From QFOX01 sp044237845 (GTDB taxonomy: Bacteria; Pseudomonadota; Alphaproteobacteria; Rickettsiales; UBA3002): a stretch of 64,000 bases of DNA. The position numbers and the translations under genes are program-made. Under the pieces are notes generated by a model, which did not search any database, was not told the DNA's origin, and saw nothing but the letters and a program-made list of their open reading frames with translations. The DNA is taken from NCBI GenBank assembly GCA_044237845.1, contig JBIIEL010000007.1, forward strand, positions 1 through 64,000, read 5' to 3'. Shown here piece after piece: positions 9,522 through 19,046 of this stretch (positions are counted from its first letter, which is position 1; each line of letters begins with the position of its first letter).

Positions 9522-10529
9522 ATGAACGCACCTGCACGCATGACACAAAAACCCGCCGACATGGCCGCACTGCGCGCGCTGGTGGCGGACGATCTGGCAC
9601 AGGTCAATCACCTCATTCTCGAACAGGGCCGCAGCGACATCACGCTGATTAACGACCTCGCGGCGCATATTATTGCGGCGGGTGGCAAGCGTTTGCGCCC
9701 CTCGCTCACCCTCGCGGCGGCGAAGCTGTGCGGATACGCGGGCGATCGCCATGTGCGCCTCGCGGCCTCGGTGGAGTTCATTCACACCGCCACCCTGCTG
9801 CATGACGACGTGGTGGATGCGAGCGATCTGCGCCGCGGCACCGCCACCGCCAACGCGGTGTGGGGCAATAAATCGAGCGTGCTGGTCGGCGATTTCCTGC
9901 TCAGCCGCGCGTTTCAGCTCATGGTGGCGGATGGTTCGCTCGATGCGCTCAAAATTCTGTCGGATGCTTCGGCGGTGATTTCGGCGGGTGAAGTGCATCA
10001 GCTGATGGTCAGCCACGACCTTGCCATCACCCAGGCGGTGTATGAGGAAGTGATCTCCGCCAAAACCGCGGCGCTGTTTGCTGCGGCGTGCGAGCTGGGC
10101 GCGGTGGTTTCTGGCCGCCCCGAGTGGCGCGAACCACTGCGGGCTTACGGCCAAGCGCTCGGCATGGCCTTCCAACTGGTGGATGACGCGCTCGACTACC
10201 AAGCCAGCGAGGCCGATCTCGGCAAAGCCATCGGCGACGATTTCCGCGATGGCAAAGTCACCCTCCCCGTCATCCTCGCCTATGCTGATGCGACAGCCGA
10301 GGAGAAAAAATTCTGGCGAGCTGCGCTCGATGCGGGAGAAGCATTATCACCCGAGAATCTGACCCGCGCGAAGGAACTCATGTTGAAACACAACAGCTTC
10401 GACCGCACACTTCGTGTGGCGAATGAATTTGCTGCGCAGGCTGCAACGGCCCTCGCTCCATTCACCGCTTCCCCTGCCAAAGCCGCGATGCTGGAAGCCG
10501 CGGAGTTTGCTGTGGGCAGAGGATTCTAA
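9522..10529 (+). CDS. ispB: Polyprenyl (octaprenyl-type) diphosphate synthase
   Basis: The 335-residue enzyme is a trans-prenyltransferase that makes the long isoprenoid chain for ubiquinone from IPP and an allylic primer. The first Asp-rich motif DDVVD is at 95-99 within VEFIHTATLLHDDVVD, and the second, DDALD, at 221-225. GGKRLRP is at 54-60. I chose the ATG at 9522. A GTG two codons earlier is in frame, but the spacing to AGGACAGG favours the ATG. It lies 29 bases after the flagellar operon in the same direction and ends at a strong terminator. Confidence 0.92.
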   Translation: MNAPARMTQKPADMAALRALVADDLAQVNHLILEQGRSDITLINDLAAHIIAAGGKRLRPSLTLAAAKLCGYAGDRHVRLAASVEFIHTATLLHDDVVDASDLRRGTATANAVWGNKSSVLVGDFLLSRAFQLMVADGSLDALKILSDASAVISAGEVHQLMVSHDLAITQAVYEEVISAKTAALFAAACELGAVVSGRPEWREPLRAYGQALGMAFQLVDDALDYQASEADLGKAIGDDFRDGKVTLPVILAYADATAEEKKFWRAALDAGEALSPENLTRAKELMLKHNSFDRTLRVANEFAAQAATALAPFTASPAKAAMLEAAEFAVGRGF

Positions 10530-10543
10530 ACAGAAATTCCGCT

Positions 10544-10587
10544 AACACAAAAACCCCCCGTTCTTGCGAACGAGGGGTTTTCGTGTT
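10544..10587. terminator. Bidirectional intrinsic terminator
   Basis: The region forms a long symmetrical hairpin. AACAC pairs with GTGTT at its outer ends, an A/C-rich arm pairs with a G/T-rich arm, and CGTTC pairs with GAACG around a TTGC loop. U tracts arise on both strands. On the plus strand it ends the ispB transcript. On the minus strand it is the first good stop signal after the 16S rRNA gene. Confidence 0.85.
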
Positions 10588-10618
10588 GCTAACCTTATGG
10601 TTATTCTTTTGTTTTTTT

Positions 10619-10671
10619 ATCCCTACGAAAGCAGGGAGATCCTTTCAGTGGATTCCTGCTTTCGCAGGAAT
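10619..10671. repeat. Dispersed-type palindromic repeat pair
   Basis: Two halves, CGAAAGCAGGGAGATCC and GGATTCCTGCTTTCG, are imperfect inverted copies separated by about seven bases. Each also contains a small internal hairpin such as CCTGCTTTCGCAGG. The sequence resembles the widespread TTCC(C/T)GC-GAAAGC-type interspersed repeats of Proteobacteria. It lies in the transcribed tail between the 16S gene and the terminator. No coding role is visible. Confidence 0.6.
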
Positions 10672-10790
10672 GGCAAAGAAGGAAGATACTGTGAAGCGTT
10701 TAAGCGCAGATGAGTGCAAGTAGAATATGTAAGGTATGAAGGTTGGAAATTAGCAGGATAATTCCTGATGATTGATCCGACCATATCCTT

Positions 10791-12270
<1,480 letters not shown>

Positions 12271-12279
12271 TTGATTCGT

Positions 12280-12329
12280 ATAATCAGTCTTTCGACCGAT
12301 TATGTTGAAGTATACTTAAAGTATACTTC
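12280..12329 (-). other. Two stem-loops in the 16S leader
   Basis: Just upstream of the 16S 5' end, 12280-12303 folds on the minus strand as a ten-pair stem capped by a GAAA loop, with one G-U pair. Next to it, 12307-12329 is a perfect 23-base palindrome, arms GAAGTATACTT and AAGTATACTTC around one base. They may be processing or antitermination elements of the pre-16S transcript, or an operator. Function is not known from sequence. Confidence 0.55.
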
Positions 12330-12720
12330 GGAAATTGAATAGACTCACACAAACCATATCCAGACATTCCTTGCCACAAGGGACTTACTAGAATGCCGAT
12401 ACTTACTTGCGTTCGTTATGGTGTTACCCATAATGAAATTACTTGCATGTACGTAGGTATGGTTTGTGGATTTTTTTCCACTGCACCCACCTACGCTTAA
12501 ACGCTCTTCACAGTATCATTCATCAGAGTGCTTTTATCCCGGAATCGTTGGCCGGGGAAGCATTCGCTTTTTCCTGACTTGGTCACTTGCGTCGCCGCGT
12601 CGGGATGTGGGGTTTAGCGATATCACCCTCCCCCGTCAACAGAAAAAAACATTTTTTTTCACTTTTTGTGGAAAAGCAAAAAATATGTCAGATAACCGCC
12701 ATATTTTAATGTGCCATTGC
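12330..12720. other. Non-coding region upstream of 16S
   Basis: No gene is supported here. The stretch must hold the 16S promoter on the minus strand, but I cannot pick a clear -35/-10 pair. An inverted repeat CACAAACCATA (12347-12357) and TATGGTTTGTG (12458-12468) encloses about 100 bases and may form a leader stem. An open frame on the plus strand from 12466 has no family features and overlaps the pilin gene, so I treat it as chance. Confidence 0.5.
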
Positions 12721-13533
12721 TTATTCCGGCTTCGCTTGAAAGTTGCTCATGAACAGCAGAAAGCAGGTCGGCGCCTCGCTCGTGGCAATATAGGCTGCCT
12801 CTTCCGGCGCATCCGACGATACGCATCGACCAACATTTATATCCATCCATGTCTGGGCAAACGTGCGAATACCACCAAGCCCGGGCAGACCATTATCAAG
12901 TTTCGTATCCATCATAAGCGCTTCTGCTCCCGTCAGAATTGGCCCATACGGCGACGATGGACGCACGCCGCCCATAATGATGATATTGTTATAATCCCCC
13001 ACGTAATACTGTGTATCACCTGCTTGAGGCCCCCAGCTTTCAAACGCGAACACTGCGCCAGCGAGCGCTGTACGCGGCGCGTTAATGCCGGGAATTGCCT
13101 CAAGCATATCATTTGGTCCTGAGATACCAGTGTAAGCACCTGGAATCATTTCCGCAGCCGAAAGCTGTTGCCATGCGCGGAAAACCTCATTTCCACTAGC
13201 CCCACCAGGCTCAATGACACCATTGCCATCGCCATTACAGGTCAGCTTTCCTACGCTTACATCTGTGTCTGGCGTAGCACAATTCACCGTCGGATCGCCA
13301 CCACCATCCGCATTGCCCCATACGCGTGTGGCCATCGGCATATCACCCGGAAGCGCGGAGTATTTGTCCAAAAATAATTGCTTGGCAATAGCATAGGCCT
13401 TTGCATCTTGGAGAGCGTTGCGCAGTTTTTGCGCATGCATCAACTCCCTCCCTGCAAACACACCGCCCACCAGCAGGCCAATAATGACGAGCACAATCGC
13501 CAACTCAATCAGTGTAAATCCACGACGCGCCAT
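12721..13533 (-). CDS. Type IV pilin-like / pseudopilin protein
   Basis: The 270-residue protein begins MARRG followed by FTLIELAIVLVIIGLLVGGV, a classic class III prepilin signal: cleavage after Gly5 and Glu at mature position 5. The hydrophobic N-terminal helix is followed by a secreted domain rich in Gly, Asn and Pro with a C-terminal Cys pair (GRCVSS and APTCFL) that could form a disulfide loop. Its length exceeds a typical major pilin, so it may be a minor pilin or type II secretion pseudopilin. No assembly genes are nearby. The RBS GGGAG precedes the ATG. Confidence 0.8.
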   Translation of the reverse strand: MARRGFTLIELAIVLVIIGLLVGGVFAGRELMHAQKLRNALQDAKAYAIAKQLFLDKYSALPGDMPMATRVWGNADGGGDPTVNCATPDTDVSVGKLTCNGDGNGVIEPGGASGNEVFRAWQQLSAAEMIPGAYTGISGPNDMLEAIPGINAPRTALAGAVFAFESWGPQAGDTQYYVGDYNNIIIMGGVRPSSPYGPILTGAEALMMDTKLDNGLPGLGGIRTFAQTWMDINVGRCVSSDAPEEAAYIATSEAPTCFLLFMSNFQAKPE

Positions 13534-13597
13534 ATCCCATACTCCCTAAATGTATAGGGAGTATAGCCGACGATACCGATGCTTCAAATAAAAACGG

Positions 13598-14158
13598 CTA
13601 GTGGAGGCCAAGGAGGCTATAAAGCTCGTCCTTTGTGTTCACCACCGTATAGAAGGTGCGGTTGATTTCCTTCGCAAACTTAGTGGCGATGATATTCTCC
13701 ATCAGCGCAATAAGGTGATCCCAATAGCCAAGATGGTTGAAGATAATCACCTTCTTGGTGTGGATACCAATCTGGTGCCAGGTAATCACCTCGAACATTT
13801 CATCGAGCGTGCCAAAACCACCGGGCAGAATTACGAATACATCCGCATGGTCGTACATAATCTGCTTACGTTCATGCATGGTGTCGACCATGAACATTTT
13901 GCTGAGGCCTTTATGCTCGACCTCAATCCGCCCCAGCGAGCGCGGGAAAACACCAATCGCGCTGCCGTCTTTTTCAAGCACACCGTTGGCTACAGCACCC
14001 ATCAGGCCACAATCGCCACCGCCATACACAAGCTGCTTGCCGGCTGCCGCCATGTCGTTACCCAGTTGGCGCGCCATGTCGAGATGCACCTTATCTACCG
14101 CATTCTGCGCGCCACAAAACACACATACCGAGCGCATTTCTTTAAAATTTGTCGTCAT
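13598..14158 (-). CDS. LOG-family nucleotide 5'-monophosphate phosphoribohydrolase
   Basis: The 186-residue protein has the LOG family signature PGGFGTLDE (residues about 98-106) and an upstream YGGGDCGLMGAVANG nucleotide-binding segment. Characterised members cleave cytokinin riboside 5'-monophosphate or other nucleoside monophosphates to base and ribose 5-phosphate. The length matches bacterial LOG proteins. It stands alone between the pilin gene and tRNA-fMet, so the physiological substrate is not shown by context. Confidence 0.9.
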   Translation of the reverse strand: MTTNFKEMRSVCVFCGAQNAVDKVHLDMARQLGNDMAAAGKQLVYGGGDCGLMGAVANGVLEKDGSAIGVFPRSLGRIEVEHKGLSKMFMVDTMHERKQIMYDHADVFVILPGGFGTLDEMFEVITWHQIGIHTKKVIIFNHLGYWDHLIALMENIIATKFAKEINRTFYTVVNTKDELYSLLGLH

Positions 14159-14492
14159 TATCTTCTATCCATTTTGTTGTTATTGTTGAATGATTCTCTT
14201 TTTATCAACCGCGCAAACATAAAGATTTTTACGCGGGATGCAAGAACTGATACCCACAAGTTCTTTGCATTTCTTCTAACCTTGAGCACCCTCTTCTCGA
14301 TAAATCTTTTTGCTTCGGAAGGTTTTGCTAGACTTTTCGTTAGTCACTCTGTAATCGAACACACCACGGTTTCTTTACTGTTCTTTTTGGCAAGCAGAAC
14401 ACATGCGTTGCTGACGGGTGGACATTGAAGAAATCGTTGAATTCTATAGAAGCATACTAGCAAGTAATCATGTGCTAGAAGATGTTTGGTGA

Positions 14493-14569
14493 CGCGGGGT
14501 GGAGCAGCCCGGTAGCTCGTTAGGCTCATAACCTAAAGGTCGTCGGTTCAAATCCGGCCCCCGCAACCA
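14493..14569 (+). tRNA. Initiator tRNA-fMet (CAT)
   Basis: A full cloverleaf can be drawn: acceptor CGCGGGG with CCCCGCA, D-arm GAGC/GCTC, anticodon loop CTCATAA, T-arm around TTCAAAT, and an encoded CCA. The C1 x A72 mismatch marks an initiator. The anticodon stem is TTAGG/CCTAA, so only two of the usual three consecutive G-C pairs are present (AGG/CCT). It lies immediately before an accessory region, and tRNA 3' ends are common integration sites, but no second copy of its 3' end is visible in the window. Confidence 0.96.
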
Positions 14570-14571
14570 AC

Positions 14572-14613
14572 CTCAGAGCCAATCTCCGGCGATTGGCAAA
14601 AATCACCAAAACC
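14572..14613 (+). repeat. Hairpin repeat, copy 1, after tRNA-fMet
   Basis: The segment CTCAGAG, a GCCAATC/GATTGGC stem with six-base loop (14578-14597), then AAAAATCA and an A/C-rich tail. A closely related copy lies at 37099-37143 in the same orientation. It may be a dispersed element, a transcript-end structure, or a boundary repeat of the accessory region between the two copies. Confidence 0.5.
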
Positions 14614-14707
14614 CATTTTTCAACCTATTTTCAACCTTTGGTGGGAATGATGGTGCAAACGGATGCATCATCAAAAATCTCTGTTATGTTTGCATCACGG
14701 AGAAACT

Positions 14708-15499
14708 ATGCCAGCAACGAAGCCATTACCAAAAATCAGCAGCAAAGAGCAGGAAACGCTCTATGAGCGCTATGTTGCGCCGGTTGCTGCGCTGGCTGAA
14801 ACCTTCAATATCGGCGCACATTTTCTGGATTCGCCCCAGCTGAACGCGCTCGAAGAATATAGCCCCAACATCCATATCATCGCGGATGTCATCGCGTGGT
14901 CGTATCTCGGCACGTTGAAACCGCTGCCCCATAACAGCGTGATGACGATGCTTCGCCTGCTCGATGACGGCGCGAAGAGGCAATGCGCGAATGTAAACTC
15001 ATCCAAGAAAAAAGCCGCTTATGTTCATGAGCGCTTGTTTGGCGCAGCGTTGGTTGAAACGGTGCTGACTGAGATTATAGAGAACGCACCGTTTTCTGGT
15101 GACTTTCTTTTCTATCACATGATGGCGGTGATGCAGCTGTCGGTCGCGTTGCTTGGTGTGGAGAAAATGACCGATGCAGAGCAAACGCATCATTTCATCA
15201 GTATGCGCGTATGTCTTGAACGCGCGAATTTCAGCCAAATATTGCTGCTGCAAAACAAAACGCACTCGCCGAAGGAATTGGCGCAAAAAGGCGGCAAACA
15301 AAAATTCATTGCGCTTTATGGTCCAGCGCACGCATACACCAAGAAACGTCAAGGTGAAATACTGGAAGCAAAACCGCGCATCAGCAAAATGCAGATCGCA
15401 AAAATCATCCATGAAGAAGCGGAAAACCTCGCCGATTTTCGCGTGATGTCCAAAGAAAATCGCGAGCGCACCATCTATAATTGGGTGCTGAAACTATAG
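14708..15499 (+). CDS. Hypothetical protein
   Basis: The 263-residue protein is not recognised. The start at 14708 is preceded by CGGAGAAACT. The next in-frame upstream ATG (14663) has no such site. It is mixed helical, without signal peptide or clear membrane segment, has a lysine-rich patch (NSSKKKAAYVHERLF) and ends in a basic region (KKRQGEILEAKPRISK, then RERTIYNWVLKL) that resembles HTH-like ends of mobile-element proteins. It follows the tRNA in the place where an integrase often sits, but no integrase Arg/Tyr motifs are seen. Confidence 0.55.
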   Translation: MPATKPLPKISSKEQETLYERYVAPVAALAETFNIGAHFLDSPQLNALEEYSPNIHIIADVIAWSYLGTLKPLPHNSVMTMLRLLDDGAKRQCANVNSSKKKAAYVHERLFGAALVETVLTEIIENAPFSGDFLFYHMMAVMQLSVALLGVEKMTDAEQTHHFISMRVCLERANFSQILLLQNKTHSPKELAQKGGKQKFIALYGPAHAYTKKRQGEILEAKPRISKMQIAKIIHEEAENLADFRVMSKENRERTIYNWVLKL

Positions 15500-15636
15500 C
15501 GTCTGCTGGCAGGCGTAGTACGTTTGCCGCTGCACGTATCATCTCTGCCCAGCAGCCTACCTATCTTACTCCCCACGTATGATTACGATGTCTTTCGTGA
15601 GCGCTGTGTTCACACACACCAACGAAAGGGATTTTT

Positions 15637-15849
15637 ATGTCACCAACATCCACACCATCAGACCAATTACTAAGCGGTCAGGAAGCGGCAAAGTTTCTTG
15701 GCATCACCTACCACACACTCGCCGTATGGAAATGCAATAAACGCTATGCGCTACCGTATGTGAAAGTCGGACGTCTGGTGAAATACCGCCGCGCAGATCT
15801 CGAAGCATTTATCGAAAAGAATCGAGTTGATGGGGGTTCGCATGCCTAA
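15637..15849 (+). CDS. AlpA/excisionase-type helix-turn-helix protein
   Basis: The 70-residue protein matches the small MerR-like HTH_17/AlpA family: GQEAAKFLGITYHTLAVWK forms the HTH and wing, followed by VGRLVKYRRADLEAFIEK. Members act as excisionases or phage regulators. An AAAGGG site precedes the ATG. It overlaps the start of the next gene by eight bases, which places it at the head of a mobile-element replication operon. Confidence 0.85.
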   Translation: MSPTSTPSDQLLSGQEAAKFLGITYHTLAVWKCNKRYALPYVKVGRLVKYRRADLEAFIEKNRVDGGSHA

Positions 15850-16156
15850 TCACCTTCTCGATTTTCAGGCGTTGCAGCAGCAGATGCTGCCGCAGCTGGC
15901 GACGATTATTCCGCAATTGCTGCCCGATGGCAGAGTGCGCGGCTGCGAATATATCGCCCGTAATCCCAAGCGGTCGGATCGCAGGCTGGGTAGTTTTAAG
16001 GTCAACATTCGCACTGGCCGATGGTGTGATTTCGCCACCGGTGATGCAGGTGGCGACATTATCAGCCTGTGCGCTTATTTGCAGGGGATGTCGCAGCATA
16101 AGGCGGCGCTTTATCTGGTGGAAAAGCTGGGTTTAAGCGGGAGGGCTGCACTATGA
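15842..16156 (+). CDS. Primase-like N-terminal domain protein
   Basis: The 104-residue protein contains RWCDFATGDAGGDIISLCAYLQG, a pattern found in the N-terminal DNA-binding part of plasmid and phage primases, without a complete Cys zinc-finger set. The ATG at 15842 has GGGGG upstream. An in-frame ATG at 15830 is also possible. Its TGA overlaps the ATG of the following TOPRIM gene by four bases, so the two likely form one split primase. Exact activity is inferred from context. Confidence 0.65.
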   Translation: MPNHLLDFQALQQQMLPQLATIIPQLLPDGRVRGCEYIARNPKRSDRRLGSFKVNIRTGRWCDFATGDAGGDIISLCAYLQGMSQHKAALYLVEKLGLSGRAAL

Positions 16157-18358
16157 CCACAGCCCCTCTCGTTCAGGAGAAGTGTATCATGCCTGCCCCG
16201 CACGAGGCGCAGGCGGCCACCATGCAGCATGTGAAGCTGGGCAGTCCGTCGGCGGTCTATGCATATCGTGATCGCGCTGGCGCAGTGCTGGGCTATATCT
16301 GCCGCTTCGATACACCCGAAGGTAAGCAGATATTGCCGCTCACCTATTGGCAGATGGAGCAAGGCGCAGGGTGGCGATGGAAGGGTTTTCCTGAGCCTCG
16401 CCCTCTATATGGGCTGGATAGACTGGCGGCGCATCCACATCGGCCTGTGCTGACGTGTGAGGGAGAAAAAGCCGCCGATGCCGCGCATCAGCTGGTGCCG
16501 GATTATGTGTGCATTACCTCGTCGGGTGGCAGCAACGCGGCGCACAAGGCCGATTGGTCATGCCTGCGTGATCGCAAAGTGTTTATCTGGCCGGATAATG
16601 ATGAGGCTGGGCAGAAAATACGCGCAGGCAGTGGCGCTGGTATTGGCTGACCATAATCAGGTGCGCGTAATCACACCACCAGCAGGCAAACCATCCGGCT
16701 GGGATGCCGCTGATGCGCTTGCGGAAGGATGGGATCGCACGCCGGTGGATGCGCTGATTGAAAACTCAAAACATGCCCTGTCACCCACTGACACTATTGA
16801 CGCTATGGTGAGTGTGTCCAGTGTGTCAGGTGGTGATGGTTGGCCGGAACCAAAACCCATCAAGCACCAGCTGCTGCCGGTGGAGCCACTGCCGATTGGC
16901 ATATTGCCAGAGGCTTATCAGGCATGGATTGGTGATCTGGCGCATCGGCTGCAATGCCAACCTGACATTGCAGCGTGCGCGGCGATTACCATGACCGCTG
17001 CTATCATCGGCGCTAGTTGTGGCATTTGCCCAAAACGGCGCGATGATTGGCTGATTGTGCCCAACCTGTTTGGCGCAGCCATTGCGCGGCCAAGTGTGTT
17101 GCTGAAGTCACCTACCTTACAGGAAGCATTCAAGCCGATGATGCGACTAGAGGCGGAAGCGCAGGAGGAATTCAGCAAATCGCACGCCTATTTCGAGGCG
17201 GAAAACGAAATGACGAAGGCCGAGCGTGAGGGCATCCGCAAGGAGATGTCGCATCTGGTGAAGAAAAAGAGCCTCGATAGCGATGCGAAGGAAATACTCA
17301 AGCATAAATTCGCCAACATGGAAACCCTCGATGAACCTACGCTACGTCGCTATCGCACCAATGACGCGACGGTGGAGAAACTCAGCGAACTGCTCGATGA
17401 AAACCCACGCGGTATGCTGGTGTTTCGCGATGAGCTGATGGGGCTGATCAGCAGCTGGGAAAAAGAAGGCCGTGAGAACGACCGCTCTTTTTATCTGGAG
17501 GCATGGAACGGCAAGCACAGCAACTATAGTGATCGCATCGGGCGTGGCACCATCTTCACCAAGAATATGTGCGTGTCGATCTTCGGCGGTATCCAGCCAG
17601 ACAAGCTGCTCACCTATCTCAACGAGTGCCGTAAATCCAACGATGGCATGTTTCAGCGATTCCAGATGATGGTCTATCCTGATGAGCCAAAGAACTGGAC
17701 GCTGGTCGATGAATATCCCGACACCGAGGCCAAAAACCACGCTTACGAAATCATCAAGAACTTAAGTGAAATGGACTTCATGACCATCGGCGCGGAGAGA
17801 AAGGACGAGGATTCTACGCCATTTTTGCGTTATTCCGCCGATGCGCAGGCAGTGTTCTATGAATGGCTCACTGAACTTGAAATACATAAGCTGCGCGGCA
17901 CAGCGATGGAACCGATGATGGCGGAGCATCTGGGTAAGTTCCGCAAGCTCATGCCATCGCTATCGCTCATCTTTCATCTGGTGGATGTGGCGAGTGGCGC
18001 TACCACCGAGTCTGGTATGGTCAGCTTGCAAGCGACAGAGCGTGCGGCGGCATGGTGCGAGTATCTGGAATCGCATGCGCAGCGCATTTATGGGCTGGTG
18101 GAATCTCTGCCGATCAAGGCGGCTACTATCCTCGCGGCGCGGGTAAAAAAGAAAGCACTCGGCACCAGCTTCACCGTGCGTGATGTATATCGCCGGCAGT
18201 GGAGTTTCCTCACCGACAAAGACATCGCGCAGGCAGCGTGTGACATATTGGTGGAGGCAGGTTGGTTGCGCGAAAGCGTCACTGAGTCCAGCTTCGGGCA
18301 ACGCGGCAAAACCGACTATCTCGTCAACCCGAAACTATGGGATGGCGATCATGAATAA
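16153..18358 (+). pseudogene. TOPRIM-DUF3987 replication protein, frameshifted
   Basis: The first frame (16153-16650) has the TOPRIM motifs CEGEKAADA and VFIWPDNDEAGQK and then stops. The same domain continues in the next frame as KYAQAVALVLADHNQ and GWDAADALAEGWD. Removing one A from the AAAA run at 16615-16618 restores one reading frame of about 734 residues. The rest matches DUF3987 proteins, with a divergent ATPase loop (ARPSVLLKSP), FRDELMGLISSWEKEGREN and SIFGGIQPDKL. Such proteins serve as primase-helicases of integrated elements. The break could be real decay or a homopolymer error. Confidence 0.8.
16785..16833. repeat. TGACAC/GTGTCA palindromic element 1, inside coding
   Basis: Two direct TGAC(A/G)C motifs are followed by inverted GTGTCC/GTGTCA motifs, flanked by CCACTGACAC and GTGTCAGGTGG. 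It lies in frame inside the DUF3987 gene, where it encodes a Thr/Asp/Val/Ser-rich loop between the TOPRIM and DUF3987 parts. Related copies lie at 18394-18495 and 18678-18723. Confidence 0.6.
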
Positions 18359-18683
18359 ATGGCTCTCGCGTTTCAAGGAAAGTGCCTCCTCGACCACTGA
18401 CACAGCTGACACACTGCCTAGTATGTCCATACCGTCAGTACCTATCACCCCCACTTCTCAGAATTCAGCACCCACAATGTCAACTGTGTCAGTGGCTGAT
18501 GGGCAAGATTTTGAGAAATATCAGGAGGTCTATCACGAACGCGCTGGCATCATGCAACATGATAGCGGCTGGTCGCTCGATGAGGCAAATCACTGGGGAT
18601 TACGCGAAGCGGTCTTCGCATGGGTGCGCGATCACCACCCGTATGTCATCACCCAGATCACAGAGACGCAATTATCACACTGA
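18351..18683 (+). CDS. Small protein of the mobile-element operon
   Basis: The 110-residue product begins MNKWLSRFKES, then has a Thr/Ser/Pro-rich segment (about 13-45) encoded by palindromic element 2, and a folded C-terminal part with HERAGIMQHDSGW and LDEANHWGLREAVFAWVRDHHP. The ATG overlaps the end of the DUF3987 gene by eight bases. The C-terminal pattern occurs in small proteins next to such primase genes. No function can be assigned. Confidence 0.6.
   Translation: MNKWLSRFKESASSTTDTADTLPSMSIPSVPITPTSQNSAPTMSTVSVADGQDFEKYQEVYHERAGIMQHDSGWSLDEANHWGLREAVFAWVRDHHPYVITQITETQLSH
18394..18495. repeat. TGACAC/GTGTCA palindromic element 2, inside coding
   Basis: A perfect ten-base inverted repeat, CCACTGACAC (18394-18403) and GTGTCAGTGG (18486-18495), encloses about 80 bases containing more TGACAC and TGTCA motifs. 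It falls inside the small gene at 18351-18683 and is read as a low-complexity linker. Confidence 0.65.
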
Positions 18684-18723
18684 CAATACTGACACTATGG
18701 TCAGTGCGTCGATTGTGTCAGTG
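18678..18723. repeat. TGACAC/GTGTCA palindromic element 3, intergenic
   Basis: The 46-base segment is an imperfect palindrome with perfect ends CACTGACA and TGTCAGTG and an inner CTGAC/GTCAG pair. It spans the stop codon of the small gene and the following non-coding region. Confidence 0.6.
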
Positions 18724-19046
18724 CATGACCCGCGCACATCTACACATCACATTTGCACAGCGCGTGCAAAAACCTGCACGATATTGGCATTGTGCTGCAC
18801 AAAAGATAGCGCATCATGCACACGCACCGACGACGCAGCGAAGCGGGTGCGAGGATGAACCAAGCAATATCAGCGGGTTAGATGTTGGGTCCTTCCTGAA
18901 AAGTTTTTATACGGGGACGCATGGCGCGGCATTTCGCCAGCGACAGGACGCTGGAGTGCATTTCGTTTCGCTTTTTTTGGCGCAACCATATGATATTCCG
19001 AAATACACATACGCAACGGATGCGAATATGGAGCATCGCACCGTTG
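18724..19046. other. Non-coding stretch between element and R-M gene
   Basis: No gene is supported over these roughly 320 bases. Two overlapping plus-strand open frames give Cys/His/Arg-rich translations without family features or ribosome sites. The stretch separates the convergent replication operon and the restriction-modification gene, and I see no repeat of the tRNA-fMet 3' end here. Confidence 0.5.

Noticed and set aside
12466..13122. Plus-strand open frame of 218 codons
   Set aside because: It crosses the 16S upstream region and the antisense of the pilin gene, has no ribosome site and no family features, while the minus-strand pilin has a clear signal and RBS.
13601..14428. Plus-strand open frame of 275 codons
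   Set aside because: It is antisense to the LOG-family gene, which carries the PGGxGTxxE motif.
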